Assembly (NCBI RefSeq): GCF_030463535.1
Contig: NC_132879.1
Span: 42,598,970 to 42,662,969 of the forward strand
Length of the DNA: 64,000 nt
Direction: 5' to 3'
Source of the DNA: Salminus brasiliensis
Lineage: Eukaryota > Chordata > Actinopteri > Characiformes > Bryconidae
Every line of letters begins with the position of its first letter. Position 1 is the stretch's first letter. A program made the position numbers and the translations under genes. The notes below the pieces were generated by a model, which saw only the letters and a list, made by a program, of their open reading frames with translations, did not search any database and was not told the origin of the DNA. Positions 25,680-36,831 of the stretch are shown here, one piece after another.

Positions 25680-26070
25680 TCCATAATTTTGACACTTTCA
25701 ACATTGTTGTACTGCTGCATTCTCTCTTCACTGGCTTCCTAGCTGTCCACTTTAGATTCAAAACCCTGACGCTGGTCTACAAAGCCAGCCCCTCCGAACT
25801 TGATGGCAATGGTCAAAAGCCGATCTGCACCAAGAGCCCTTTGAGCTCCAAGTACAGCTCCTCCATCCTTTATGATCCATAGAAGACAAGCATCCAAACT
25901 TTTTCTGTACTTTTTCTGAAGACCCACCTCTTCCAAGAGCACTCAAGCAGAGTGTAGTGTATGTCGATTATTATAGTCTCCATACTGACTTTTGTATTTG
26001 GTAGTATCTAAGCTTAGAGGTATCTTTGGGATCCTAGCCTATAGCGTCTGCTAAATGCTATAAATGTAAA
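25680..26070 (+). pseudogene. LINE 3' fragment, second copy
   Basis: Encodes FKTLTLVYKASPS, then broken frames matching the 24.0-24.4 kb copy. It ends in the untranslated phrase TAGCGTCTGCTAAATGCTAT then AAATGTAAATG, a typical fish LINE terminus. It directly abuts the Tc1 copy at about 26070. Confidence 0.65.
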
Positions 26071-26074
26071 TGCA

Positions 26075-26955
26075 ATTGGATTTAAAGCAAAATTTTGCTA
26101 GTATGTCCCACGTAAGCACTTAGGAGCCTGTGATTGGACAATTTCTGCAGTGCTTAAAATGTTTCATCTGGAAACAAAACAATAATAATAACTGACACTA
26201 ATACTGTGTTTCAGAAGGGTCCAATTTTGGCTTGCATCAAGCACAGTCCAACACATTATTAAAACTATAGTGATGAACTAGCAGCTGGCTCACAGAACAA
26301 ATATGGTTCGAGAAAATCTAAAATGTTTGTGATTGGAGATCACTTAAACACAGTGACGCTGAATCGTTAAAAAAAAGTGACAGTAGTCATTTTGAACGGC
26401 TATGTGTAACATCGAATGTGAAAGCATTTCCACATGCAATGCAATCAAGATAAGGACTAAACAGCTGTGTGGCCATAAGAAAACTACTTGTGAGGCTGAA
26501 CAGAAAAATGCTTTCATTTGCTAGAGAGCATAAAGATTGGAGCAAAGGAAAAAAGATCAAGACTTACCCTATTCCTTAGCAATAGTTGCATCAGGGTAAA
26601 ATGGGAAGAGCATGAAGCGATGCACTGGCCATGCATAGTGCCCACTGTTTAAGCCTCTGGAGGCAGTGCTATGGTCTGGTCTTGCTTCAGTTGGTCAGGT
26701 CTAGGCTTAGCAATGTTATCTGGCAATAAATGGCCTGAATGTCCTTGAATGACCAGGTTATTCAATCAATGTATTATTTCTTCCCTGATTGCACAAGAAT
26801 ATTCCAGAACGACATTGCTAAGATTCATTGGGCTTCCATTGTGAAATATGAGGGCATGACGAATCATTTTTACTCATGAATTGGCCAACACAGAGTCCTG
26901 ACCTTTACTCTATTAAAAGCTGTCAAAGATGGTCCAACTTTTTTGGCCAGGCAGT
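26075..26955 (+). mobile_element. Tc1-like element, same family as 7.7-8.9 kb, decayed
   Basis: Parallel text to the first copy: GAGCCT-TGATTGGA-AATT, GTTTCAGAAGGGTC, CTAAACAGCTGTGTGGCC, and a right end TTTTTTGGCCAGGCAGTGTG. The left inverted end is missing or unrecognisable. Many gaps and stops are present. A TATC/TA microsatellite begins right at the right end. Confidence 0.7.
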
Positions 26956-26958
26956 GTG

Positions 26959-26986
26959 TGTGTATATCTATCTATCTATCTATCTA

Positions 26987-27017
<31 letters not shown>
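26959..27017. repeat. (TATC)n then (TA)n microsatellite
   Basis: Grows directly from the right terminus of the Tc1 copy. Confidence 0.9.
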
Positions 27018-27019
<2 letters not shown>

Positions 27020-27320
27020 TTTACATGTTTTCTGATGATAAACATGTAGTCTTATTAATGTTTTGGCATAATGTAATATGTAAAATGTCAAACAATCTGT
27101 TGTTCAGTTTTTTTTTATGGTCTTAATTTAACTCTTTACCTTAAGGTCATGTGTGTCAGTGAGTGAACAGCAGAACTTCATTCAGGCAGTTTTGATGGAT
27201 TTACATTACATTTGTCAGTTTGATCAGGAAAGACACTTGCAGAGTACTGTCTGTTAAGGAGCTAAACTTGAGCATTCACTCTCTCTCTCTCTTCCATTAT
27301 GTCTCTCTGCCTCGCCCTAG

Positions 27321-27355
27321 GGCCTGCACGTTGACTCCAGCTCTAAGACAGAGAG
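27321..27355 (+). other. Candidate 35-base exon, low confidence
   Basis: A CT-rich tract ending CGCCCTAG precedes GGCCTGCACGTTGACTCC and the following bases, and AGAG|GTTAAC could be a donor. Joined in phase to 23683-23727 it would add GLHVDSSSKTE. If read through without splicing it ends after LTFKL. There is no known family, and both splice signals are of modest strength. Confidence 0.15.
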
Positions 27356-27851
27356 GTTAACTTTCAAACTCTGACAGCAGTCACAATGAAATTTCTCCCT
27401 CTTATCCTCTCGCTCCATCTCCAATCACTCAACCCAGTAGACAAAGTACTCTCCTTTGATAGGTGCATTTCCAAAAAGATTGTGGAACCTTCTAAAAAAT
27501 TGAAAAACTCAACTGAATGGGAACCTATATGTGAGTTCCTATTAAACATTCCTGACACTGCAGGAAGTGTGAGCATCATTTAAATCAACAGATATGATGC
27601 AAAGTTAGCAACAGCAGCTACATACATTCATTTCACAGTAAAAACAAATACCTTTCTGCACATTTTATTTGACACAAGACAGTAAAGCTTCTATAAGGAT
27701 TCTTCTGTTAAATGAATAATAACCCTGAATAGAAAAAGAACACACAGTAGCTGTTTAGTTAGCTAGCTAATTGCATTTCTCCATTCTTCTGCCTCAGGTT
27801 GCAAGTTAAATTTTGTTGATTTTACTTAATATTTAATGAATAAATGTACTC

Positions 27852-27928
27852 TTCAATGGTTGTTAAACCTTAAAATAGCTAGAAATAAGCTCAACTGCAG
27901 GTAAAGTAACCATATTCATTATCAAAAG
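27852..27928. repeat. 77-bp direct repeat, copy 1
   Basis: Matches 28495-28571 at offset 643 with no mismatch seen. Together the two copies bracket the first copy of the 524-bp duplicated block. Confidence 0.85.
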
Positions 27929-27970
27929 TGATAGATCCCTTAATAGAATCCCTTAAAGGGATCTAAAAAA

Positions 27971-28494
27971 TAGATCCCTTAATGAACTGTCAATTAGTCT
28001 GTCTTGTTTTTTTGGAATTGTTACCATTGAATAGCATAAACTTATTTGTTGTGGAACTACACTACTTTTTAGTCAAAAATAAAAGGGGCCTGTCTCTTTT
28101 TTACCCTTTTATGAAAGATAGGGAAGGTAGAGTAGTAAAAAAATAAATCTATTACATCTTTACAAACTCATCACATTATTAACACACACCCCTACAGTCA
28201 TAAAGTGTGCAGATTGCATGGTCTAATAAAGCTGAGGTTAGCTTCTTATTCAATTCTCTGTTCCACCTGAAATGGTGTAGCAGATATATCCTGGCACCTG
28301 TGCAATAATAAGTTTAAGAAGCAATCAGCAATGTAAATGCTAGATTTATCCAAGTCAGGAATATCTTTTGGAGACATTTCTATACTGCCAATTCCAAAAT
28401 CAGTTTGGGGCAAAATGAGCCATTTTTGTACTTAATTCAACCCATAACTAAGATGAAAGAAAAATAATGCATACAACACAAGTTCAGAATGTGG
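27971..28494. repeat. Duplicated block, copy A
   Basis: Starts TAGATCCCTTAATGAACTGT. The same block recurs at 29951-30487 (offset 1980 at the start) with only scattered substitutions and a 12-base insertion in copy B. No gene is seen in it. It includes a TTCCACCTGAAATGGTGTAG word related to the palindromic family at 13.1 and 58.3 kb. Confidence 0.9.
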
Positions 28495-28571
28495 TTCAAT
28501 GGTTGTTAAACCTTAAAATAGCTAGAAATAAGCTCAACTGCAGGTAAAGTAACCATATTCATTATCAAAAG
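28495..28571. repeat. 77-bp direct repeat, copy 2
   Basis: Second copy of 27852-27928. Confidence 0.85.
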
Positions 28572-29950
28572 CGAAAAACTAGACAAGAGACAAAAAGGTG
28601 TACTGAGTTAACTGAAAACAGGTGTTTGCTGAATGTATCTCTAGACAAGGCCACATGGTGAGATAAGTGCAGAGTTTTGTAACCCTTTGATTGTCCTGTA
28701 GGTTTCCTGGTCTGCACCGCACAGTGAGTGTAAAGAATGGTGGCTTATGGTGAGGTTGTATCTGTATCTTTTTCTATTCTGCATGTTCAATAATATTATA
28801 GTATATGTCCCTGTTCAGATTCAGCTGTTCATTTAAAGCACCCTGTGCCTTTCTCTGACAGTTTTTTTCTTTTTTTCCGAATAGAGACTGCAGTTCTCAC
28901 TAGAGCTCAGAGCCTTGGAGCGTTTATGCTTCCCATTTAAACACAGCAAGCCCTGCGCGCACTCTGCAAATAAGAATATTTAATAGGAACCACAGCGTTT
29001 AATCACGTTCTGGGCTGCACTTATTATATGCCATTTCTCTTCATTTTTCTCTCCCTGTGTAAAGCCCATGCTTCTGAATAATGGTTCAGCACCCTTTTCT
29101 CCACCTTTTTTCATTAAAGAAACAGATGTTGGGTGAAATTGTTTCTCTGTGGAAGGAACCTTAGGCTGTGTGTGAAAAACATGATGTTTGTTAGTGAGTG
29201 TACTGCGAAGCAGACAGCGAGAAAAGTGTGTGTAGTGTGTATGAGCATCTCTTTGTGTGTGAAGTGTGAAGGTGTGCAATGGCAGGCCACAGCTGTGACC
29301 TTGTGACCACTGAATTGGATGTTGTCTACATGGTTTTAAGGGCCAGTGCCAATAAAATAGAAATATATAATACATTCAAGTCTGTGGAGTTTATAGCTAT
29401 GATGAATGTGTATTAAATGTTGTTATGCAATATTTCCAACATTACAATCTGATTGGTTGAGTAGCATTCTGACTGTGCTCAAATACTATGCTTTTTCACA
29501 GTAACACTGCATCACTTTGCTGACACACTGACAACAATTGAAAGGGCTGAGCTGAACCAAAGTCCTTATAGGCAAGTCTGTTCACTCAACGGCCATCTTT
29601 GCATTGTTGTTTTTTTTATTACCACAAGACCCAGCTCTCATCTCTGTGAATAAGGAGAGACCAAGGTTATATATTAAATACATATTTTAAATCACTAATA
29701 GAATTTGACAAAAACCTCATGAATAGTTTGTAGCATATGGCCCAATACTGCACAAACTATTTGGATATTGATCGTGTGCAGAACTCCACATCAAGGGGGG
29801 ACTTTCCCCACAAGTTCATTAACCCTCCTCCATTCATGGCATAACCTGCAAGTCTGAACTTGATATTTTGACAGTACCGTGTCTCCCTCCGTACCACAAA
29901 GGTTTAGCCTTATATCTTCAACAGTTATCTTGGACTGCGTACAAGGTTAA
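28572..29950. other. Spacer between duplicated blocks, no firm gene
   Basis: A T-rich tract ending CGAATAG at 28890 precedes a 32-codon open stretch ending in a stop near 28983. A 131-codon frame on the minus strand (28980-29375) crosses a GTGTGT-rich stretch and has no domain. An AATAAA lies near 29351. None of this is enough to call a gene. Confidence 0.35.
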
Positions 29951-30487
29951 TAGATCCCTTAATGAACTGTCAATTAGTATGTCTTGGTTTTTTGGAATTG
30001 TTACCATTGAATAGCAAAAACTCATTTGTTGTGGAACTACACTACTTTTTAGTCAAAAATAAAAGGGGCCTGTCTCTTTTTTACCCTTTTATGAAAGATA
30101 GGGAAGGTAGAGTAGTAAAAAAATTAATCTATTACATCAACCCTGACATCTTTACAAACTCATCACATTATTAACACACACCCCTACAGTCATAAAGTGT
30201 GCAGATTGCATGGTCTAATAAAGCTGAGGTTAGCTTCTTATTCAATTCTCTGTTCCACCTTGAATGGTGTAGCAGATATATCCTGGCACCTGTGCAGTAA
30301 TAAGTATAAGAAGCAATCATCAATGTAAATGCTAGATTTATCTAAGTCAGGAATATCTTTTGGAGGCATTTCTATACAACTGTCAATTCCAAAATCAGTT
30401 TGGGGCAAGATGAGCCATTTTTGTACTTAATTCAACCTATAACTAAGATAAAGAAAATTAATGCATACAACACGAGTTCAGAATGTG
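29951..30487. repeat. Duplicated block, copy B
   Basis: Direct copy of 27971-28494. It lacks the 77-bp bracketing repeat on both sides. Confidence 0.9.
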
Positions 30488-31693
30488 TGGCATCAGTTGA
30501 AACCTTAGCAGCATACACAACTCAAATGGTCCCAGAAAAAGTGGCCTTGTGGCTGAGCTTTCCCCATGTTAGTCAGCTGACAACTTTTGCCACGTGAGAA
30601 AACTGTTACTGCTTATCCATTTGCCAGTATGGACCATGCATGTAGAGATGATATGAGGAGGAGAACTCAGAAGACTTGGGCTGCAGTTCTGGGCAGCTTG
30701 GTGACTGAGGTAAGCAATAGAGAAGAATGCAGGAGTGCATTTTGTTTGACACAAAGGGAAGGTGAAAATGGAGGGTATATATATGGCTAAAGAGGAGGAG
30801 TTGAGCTGTTATTATTATGTTTCATCATAACTCCATTTAACTCACTTAATATGTATATTTAAAATGATAAATATAATTATTATTAATTAAATGACCAATT
30901 TCATACAATCCAGCCTGACATGTACTCGAAGAAAAAGTTGAAGTTGAGATGAGATTCCATACTGAATCTATAGGCATTGGAGTTATGGTGTTGACACATC
31001 TGAGGCATTGTGCTTAGTGATGTAAGGCTTACATGCAGTCAACCGGCCATGGAAACCTATGCCATGAAGCTCCTAGTGCACAGTTTTTTGTGCTGATGTT
31101 AATGCCAGAGGAGGTTTGGAACTCAGCAGTTATGGAGTCAGCAGAGTGTTGGCAACTTTTATGTACTATGCACCTCAGCACTTGGCAACCCCACTCTGAA
31201 ACTTTATGTGGTCTGGTGTTGCTGTGGTTTCTAAACGCTTCCACTTTTCAATAATAACACTCTCAGTTGATGGTGGAAGAGTGAAAATTTTATTAACTTA
31301 ACTTGCAACAGTGGTCTCCTATTACAGTACCACGTGGGAATTCAGTGAGCTCTTTAGAATGGCCTATTCTTCCACAATTGCTTGTAAAGGCAGACTGCAA
31401 GGCAGACTTTATATGCTTGTGGCAATAGGACGGGAGGAATCACCTGAATTCAGTGATTGGGAGCTGTGCCCCCAGTACTGTTGTCCATATAGTGTAGCTA
31501 GCTAGGATACATTTGCTCACATTTTTTGGTAATTAGATCTTTAATTAAAGGCTACAAATGTCAAAACCTGGTTCAAAAAGTTTACTTGGTTTTGCTTGAA
31601 TTTGAGTCTCTAGGGCAAAACTGGAAATCCTATCTCACTAAACCTCACTGCACAAAAGTGTGCTTGTTCTTAACTTTGGAACTTTGGTCCTTG
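30488..31693. other. Intergenic, no gene seen
   Basis: Short frames only (31029-31254 open on both strands, no domain). No repeat family identified. Confidence 0.4.
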
Positions 31694-32085
31694 TTCCCAA
31701 ATGTTTGTGGACATCCCTTCTAATGAATGCATTCAGCTACTTTAAGTTGCACCTTTTGCTGACACAGACGTGCAAATGCAAACACACAGCCTAGTCTAGT
31801 CCCTGTAGAGAATAGAACTCTCTGAAGCAGATAAACATAAATCTATTGGTCCCATGCCTAATGCCAGATGTGGGACAGGTGTGGAGATGAGGTGGGGTGG
31901 TGATCATCCAACATCCTGTCCTCACTAACACTCTTCTTACTAAATGCAATCAAGTCCTCAAACAAAAAGTGCTCCAACAAAAGCAGGATTAACTTTTTTT
32001 AAATTAACTTTTTTTTTTAAATCATATCCATGATTTTAGAAGCAATTAATGAAAAGGTGTCCCAATATATTTGTCCATATACTGT
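31694..32085 (-). mobile_element. Non-autonomous DNA element, TATGGACAAAAGTATT family
   Basis: Read on the minus strand it follows the same order of words as the plus-strand copies at 49.95-50.40 and 61.48-61.91 kb: TATATGGACAAA-type start, GCTTTTGTTGGAGCA, CACCCCACCTCATCTCC, GGCATTAGGCATGG, then a TTTGGGAACAAG-side end. The ends are inverted relatives of each other. It has no coding capacity. Confidence 0.65.
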
Positions 32086-33110
32086 GTGCCTGTTCATTCA
32101 TAGAAGCACTGCATCTAAATGCATTCCTTTATTGCAAGCATCCACTGTTGTGGATCAGTTTTCAGAGTCTCAGACTACATTCTCAAATCAAGAGAAGGAA
32201 TCGGCATCTGGTTGCAAACACAAGCACAGTGATTAGAAGCTACACCAGCTGGCTTCGACGCATGTGGCTGGACATTAAACAGCAAATGTGCTCTTCTCAT
32301 ATCCACTCATTTTGATAAGAAACTGCTGTTAAAAATCATTAACCCAAAGACTGAAGAACCTTACCGTAAGGTATTTTCTATTGTAAATGAACAAACTGTG
32401 CTCTCAACTGTGATCGCGGCTTAGTCTGTGCAAGTTTCACAAAAGGAATTAATCAATCAAAATGCTTTGTAGTCCAAGACTAGGCTTAATCTCTGTCTGG
32501 GAAACCGGCCCTTAGTGAATTTCCAAAAACCTCAGTTACTTGAATACTGGGTGTAAGCTTAGTAAGAACAATGCATTACAAGCTAATGGCAATGCTTTTG
32601 AAAACATAGCATTTTCATATATTTAAACATTTTTGTTGTTCTAGATTAAATATGGACATTCAAAGTGTGTTAAAGAAGACTGTAACTAACATATAAGTAT
32701 AATTCCAAAGCCTAGGCTGCAACTGAGGAAGGGTGGGTCCATCGTAGAACTGTCCTGTGAAAACTCCTTCTTAGTAGCCTATTGGTCACACAATAATCAG
32801 GATGAGTGGTGACAACGTAAAGGTCCCGCCTCTTGCAGCTGTGGTGTGAAACTTGCGTGCTTTTTTATTTCCTTGTGGCAATTAATTATTATTTTTAAAA
32901 AGTGGCAGAACATTATAGTGGGTCTGTTTTTATTTTTTCTCTTTTCTCTGCGGTGTATGTGCTCAGAGAACTGTGGGTAACAGAGGGCTGGGAGGGATAC
33001 ATCAGTTGCGACCTCCAAAACACTGTTAATGTAAACTGTTAGGCTCCTTAGCTGTATACAAAGGGTCCTTTACTTTGGACCATTTGTGTTGGATGTCATT
33101 TAGTCTCACA
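32086..33110. other. Intergenic, nothing recognised
   Basis: No domain or splice-supported exon seen. Confidence 0.4.
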
Positions 33111-33114
33111 CATC

Positions 33115-33344
33115 ACATTAGCAGTGAACACACACATTTACACTACTGAACAAACACACACAAGTGGATAGTGAGCATACATGTCCGGAGCGGTGGGCAG
33201 CCATCACTGCATCGCCTGGAGAGCAGAGAGGATTAAGGGTCTTGCTCAAGGGCTCAACAGAGGCAGACAGCCAAGCCTAGGTATCGAACCCACAACCCTG
33301 TCATCAACGACTGGTGCTTAAACCTTCCCTGGTTAGCCACCCCA
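33115..33344 (-). mobile_element. tRNA-derived SINE, minus strand
   Basis: On the minus strand: a GGTTCGATACC B box, then GAGCCCTTGAGCAAGACCCT, CTCTCTGCTCTCC, GGCTGCCCACCGCTCCGG and a GTGTGTTCACTGC tail. This is the same body as the copies at 33.9 and 57.0 kb. The A-box side is damaged. Confidence 0.75.
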
Positions 33345-33414
33345 ACATCAGACCCAGTCCAAACCCGGGCCGCCTGCGTGAAAAACAGGAATCCTAACTG
33401 CTAGACCATAGGGG
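33345..33414 (-). pseudogene. tRNA-Glu-like pseudogene
   Basis: Minus strand, 5' to 3': an acceptor-like CCCCTAT, then GGTCTAGCAGTTAGG (D arm and A box), CCTGT-TTTTCAC-GCAGG (anticodon stem-loop with TTC anticodon; one stem pair weakened), GCGG, then CCCGG-GTTTGGA-CTGGG (T arm). This is the vertebrate tRNA-Glu pattern. The 3' acceptor strand does not pair with the 5' strand and the B box has lost its CGA, so I call it a pseudogene. It directly abuts the SINE head at 33344. Confidence 0.65.
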
Positions 33415-33894
33415 TATTAGCCTTCTATGATGTAGCGGCCAAAAAATGCAGCCCATCTGGGCTGTAGTTAGGCTTTGGAACACAGCTATAGTTTCCTATA
33501 GCTATAGTGGATAGATTACCACTTGTATTTGCAGTTACTTGTAACTGCAACGAACTACCTAGCATAAGGAAAGTGTGAAGTGTAGTATTCGCTTTATCAA
33601 TCAATTTAAGAAATCTACTGTCAACACAATGCACACTTTTGATCTCACTGTAATCAATACTTTTTACTCTTTCACCTAAAGTCGGCTGTGCATCCCTCTC
33701 CACCCTCCAGAGATGGGGTCACCATAGCGCTTACATTTTAGCAGGTACGGCCTTTTAGTAGCATGGTTGCATTCCAGGCGTAATACCAGGTAGCTTGTAG
33801 TTTAAGGTGACATCCGAAGTAACCAACTAGTTTTTCAGTCTAGCCAGCAAGCATTTTCCTCTATCCTCCTCCTCAAGCGGTAACACCACAGTGT

Positions 33895-34110
33895 ATGGCA
33901 TTTGTGGCTCAGTGGTAAGAGCACTAGGTTCTTGATGACAGGGTTGTGGGTTTGACACCTTGGCTCTACAAGCTGCCACTTTTGGGCTCTTGAGCAATAC
34001 CCTTAACCCTCTCCGCTCATTGGGTGCTGCACCGATGGCTGCCCACTGTGGTCTTTATTTTGCACTTTTTGCCACTGCCACTTCACCTACTGCTTCACAC
34101 CACTGCACCA
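33895..34110 (+). mobile_element. tRNA-derived SINE, plus strand
   Basis: Contains TTGTGGCTCAGTGGTAAGAG (A box), GGGTTGTGGGTTTGACACC (degenerate B box), AAGCTGCCACTTTTGGGCTC, CCCTTAACCCTCTCCGCTC and GATGGCTGCCCACTG. It forms an inverted pair with the copy at 33115-33344. Confidence 0.75.
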
Positions 34111-34745
34111 AATTTGATCATCTCAGAAGGCTGACGGAGGTTTCTGAGACCCTCTCAGTGGTCTAATCATCTATAGTTGCAAAATATAAAAATGCTCCTC
34201 CAGATCTATTTCAGAAAACCTACTAAATCTCAAAACAATGAAGAATATGTAAAGAGCCAGGCATAGCCTCAATACTTCCAAACTCTTCTGTCTCTTCTCT
34301 GTCTGTCTTCTCATCTGTCTCTTCTCATGCAGATGGAGTCATGGGTGTCATTTGCTCTTCACCATGATCAAACATCATCAAGTATTCCTATAGACGTGGC
34401 AGGCCGTCATGCAGGTTGTCAAACCGGTTGTCAAACTGCCAGCAAGACACGGGGGGTTGTGAAGGCAGAACTAAAGAGAGATAAATTGAAGAAATATGCC
34501 TAATTTGTGACTCTCATTTAGCTGATTAATTACAGCCTTTTAACCATGTGTATTATTTATGACAATGTGCTTCAGCACCTAATGAGAGCACAAATAGTAA
34601 TTTAATATTACTGTTGTAATTCTTATAGATGAGAAAACAGCAACAGAGGAAAGCAAAACATTATAAATGTGGCAGTAGATTACGATCACCAGACACAGGT
34701 GATTTACTCCCAAACATGTTATTCGGTATCAAGATAACTTCTGTT

Positions 34746-34781
34746 TGTGTGTGTGTGTATGTGTGTGTGTGTGTGCGCGCA
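34746..34781. repeat. (GT)n with GCGCGC end
   Basis: Alternating purine-pyrimidine tract. Confidence 0.9.
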
Positions 34782-34862
34782 CAGTAAGGTGCAGCAGGTA
34801 TCATGGAGGTAGGATTAATGATGCAGTAAATCAGCACTATGGCTGTACTCCACCACACAGCA

Positions 34863-35110
34863 AGGAGTTCTGTCTCTCTCGTTCTCCTTTTCTCTCTTTC
34901 TTTTTTTTACTCTTTCTTTCTTTCTTTCTTTCTCTCCCCTTCTTATGCATTTTTTTATTACGCTTTTTCTGTCTTTTTTCTTTCCTTTTCACTGACTTTC
35001 TTTCTCTCTCTCTTTTTCGTGCTTCCCCTGTCTCTTTCATTCCTACAACTTCACATTTGTCTCTCTCTGTTTTTGTCCCTTTTTTATTTTTTTATTCCTT
35101 TGTCCAATGT
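34863..35110. repeat. Pyrimidine-rich tract (CTTT/TTTC)
   Basis: About 250 bases almost purely C and T on the plus strand, with CTTT repeats. Could adopt triplex DNA. Confidence 0.8.
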
Positions 35111-35439
35111 TTCCCCTTTTCTCCCAATTTGGTACTGCCAATTAACCTGACTTGTATGTACACTTGACAATTAAAATGTGTGACCAGATCAGATCAGATT
35201 TTACCATCCTGTGTATACAGCACACCAACATGTACATCATTTTCCGTTTCACTTCCTGTGAACAACCGCTTCTCATCAAAATTGAACATGGTAAACAGTT
35301 CATGAACAATAGATGGTTCTCACATTCCCCTAATGGCTCTATCAGAAAATGTGACAGACCAAAAAAACCACAAGGGAATAAATTCTGTAATACTGCTCCT
35401 CATCTAGCAGTAAATAAGCGCAATAAGTGCACACACAAA

Positions 35440-35441
<2 letters not shown>

Positions 35442-35494
<53 letters not shown>
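35442..35494. repeat. (GA)n microsatellite
   Basis: About 26 GA units. Confidence 0.95.
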
Positions 35495-35499
<5 letters not shown>

Positions 35500-35552
35500 T
35501 GACCTTGCCTGGCAGAATCCTGTAATCTGATCACAATGTGTTTAATCACAGT

Positions 35553-36533
35553 CAGACATGTATAAAGTACTAGAGACCCAAACTTTGTGCTCAAATCAAA
35601 AAAGTGACTTGAGTAGAAGTAGAAGTGTTCTTTAAGCACCATACTTAAGTGGAAGTAAAGTATTCAACATTGTTTGCACTTAAGTATTGCAGGTAGTTTA
35701 TTCTAATATTTACTACTTAAGTACTGAAAGTAAAAGTACAAGTATTGTGTTCTGTAGTTCTTACAGAAAGCAGTCAAATGTTTGAAAATCATTGTTTATA
35801 TTATTTTAAAAGCTTAGATTTAAGGACTGTCAGAATTCCTTTGGCTGTAGTACAAGGACAGGAACGTAGAAGACTGCAAGAGTGCATGAACACCAGTCTT
35901 CAATTAACTTTCTAAACAAACTCGCCTAAAAGAAAGGCTAAACAGAATTCACAGCAACCTGCCATATACAACTGTTCCATACGTAAAAACAAAGGAGGAA
36001 AGCTTAAAACACTGGGCTTAACTGTTTGTAAACTATAAGATCTCAGGCCATTAGGCCACATACAAGTATTTCTTTTGTAAAAATAAAAGTGATTAGTGCC
36101 ACGATCACTGGAAGTTGAAGGTGGTGAAGATGGTGTTTGTTCTAATGGTTCTTCCATTTCAGAATAAACTAACAGAGCTCTAGTGTTAGTGTCCTCACTG
36201 CAGCATCGGAGTGAAAGGAAGAAGGCCAGCATGTGCGCTCCCAGCTTCATCGCTTGTTCTGCTCAGTGTTGAGGCGGCTTCATCAAACCCGGTGACAGCG
36301 CCAGCTAGCACTCTGGCCTGGTGATAATGTGGGTTTGAAATGATTCAGACTTTTGAATTTAGAATTTAGAATCTTTATAATTGTAACGAGTAACGATGCA
36401 GCACATCCAAAATATGTAGTAAAGTAAAAGTGGAAGTAGGAGAAAAAATATATACTCCAGTAGATACAGATACAGCATTTTAGTACTTAAGGACAGTAGT
36501 AAAGTAGTTGTACGTTGTTACTATATATCTCTG
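35553..36533. mobile_element. hAT-like non-autonomous DNA transposon
   Basis: Left end CAGACATGTATAAAGTACTA and the reverse complement of the right end (CAGAGATATATAGTAACAAC) share the CAGAG-TATA-AGTA pattern of fish hAT termini. Flanks are ATCACAGT and ATCACGAT, an 8-bp target duplication with two differences, as expected for hAT. Sub-terminal sequence is rich in AAGTACTTAAGT words. A 112-codon open frame on the minus strand (35912-36250) shows no transposase motif. The element is old and cannot move by itself. Confidence 0.75.
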
Positions 36534-36559
36534 ATCACGATGGAAGTGTTCATTCCTGG

Positions 36560-36775
36560 CTTTTTATTCAGACAAGCGAACTGTAAATTTAATCCAATCA
36601 CCAAAAACGCATGTTAATGCCAGTTGTAAACAGGCTCTCAGTGATGGTGCTGTATCTCTCAGCTTGTCCAGAACTGCTGTATAGACCATAACCTTTAATG
36701 GTGGCTTAAAACATAAATTACATTTACCAACTGTAGAGGGAGCCCAAGAGCACAGACTATCAATTCTCACATAGT
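36560..36775 (+). repeat. Dispersed repeat, family copy B
   Basis: Shares AATTAC, then AGAGGGAGCCCAAGAGCA, then TCAATTCTCA with 16640-16985 in the same orientation. It ends at a CTAT microsatellite. Confidence 0.45.
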
Positions 36776-36790
36776 CTATCTATCTTTCTT

Positions 36791-36831
<41 letters not shown>
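36776..36831. repeat. (CTAT)n microsatellite
   Basis: About 13 units, partly interrupted. Confidence 0.9.

Larger units (their letters stand above)
34111..35552. other. Intergenic, low-complexity rich
   Basis: Contains a GT tract, a 250-bp pyrimidine-rich stretch and a GA tract. The long frames here (34745-35167 plus, 35152-35502 plus) are products of low-complexity sequence. Confidence 0.5.

Noticed and set aside
27386..27583. 65-codon frame starting with a signal-like MKFLPLILSL
   Set aside because: Open also on the opposite strand, no homology recognised, no donor or poly(A) context. Kept only as background to the 27.3-kb exon candidate.
28890..28985. 32-codon open stretch after a T-rich acceptor-like tract as a terminal exon
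   Set aside because: Joining it to the 27321-27355 candidate exon puts it out of frame with an early stop.
28980..29375. 131-codon minus-strand frame
   Set aside because: Crosses GT-rich sequence, has a composition rich in His/Thr from CA repeats, and shows no domain.
34745..35167. 140-codon plus-strand frame rich in Phe, Leu and Ser
   Set aside because: Translation of a GT tract plus a pyrimidine-rich tract.
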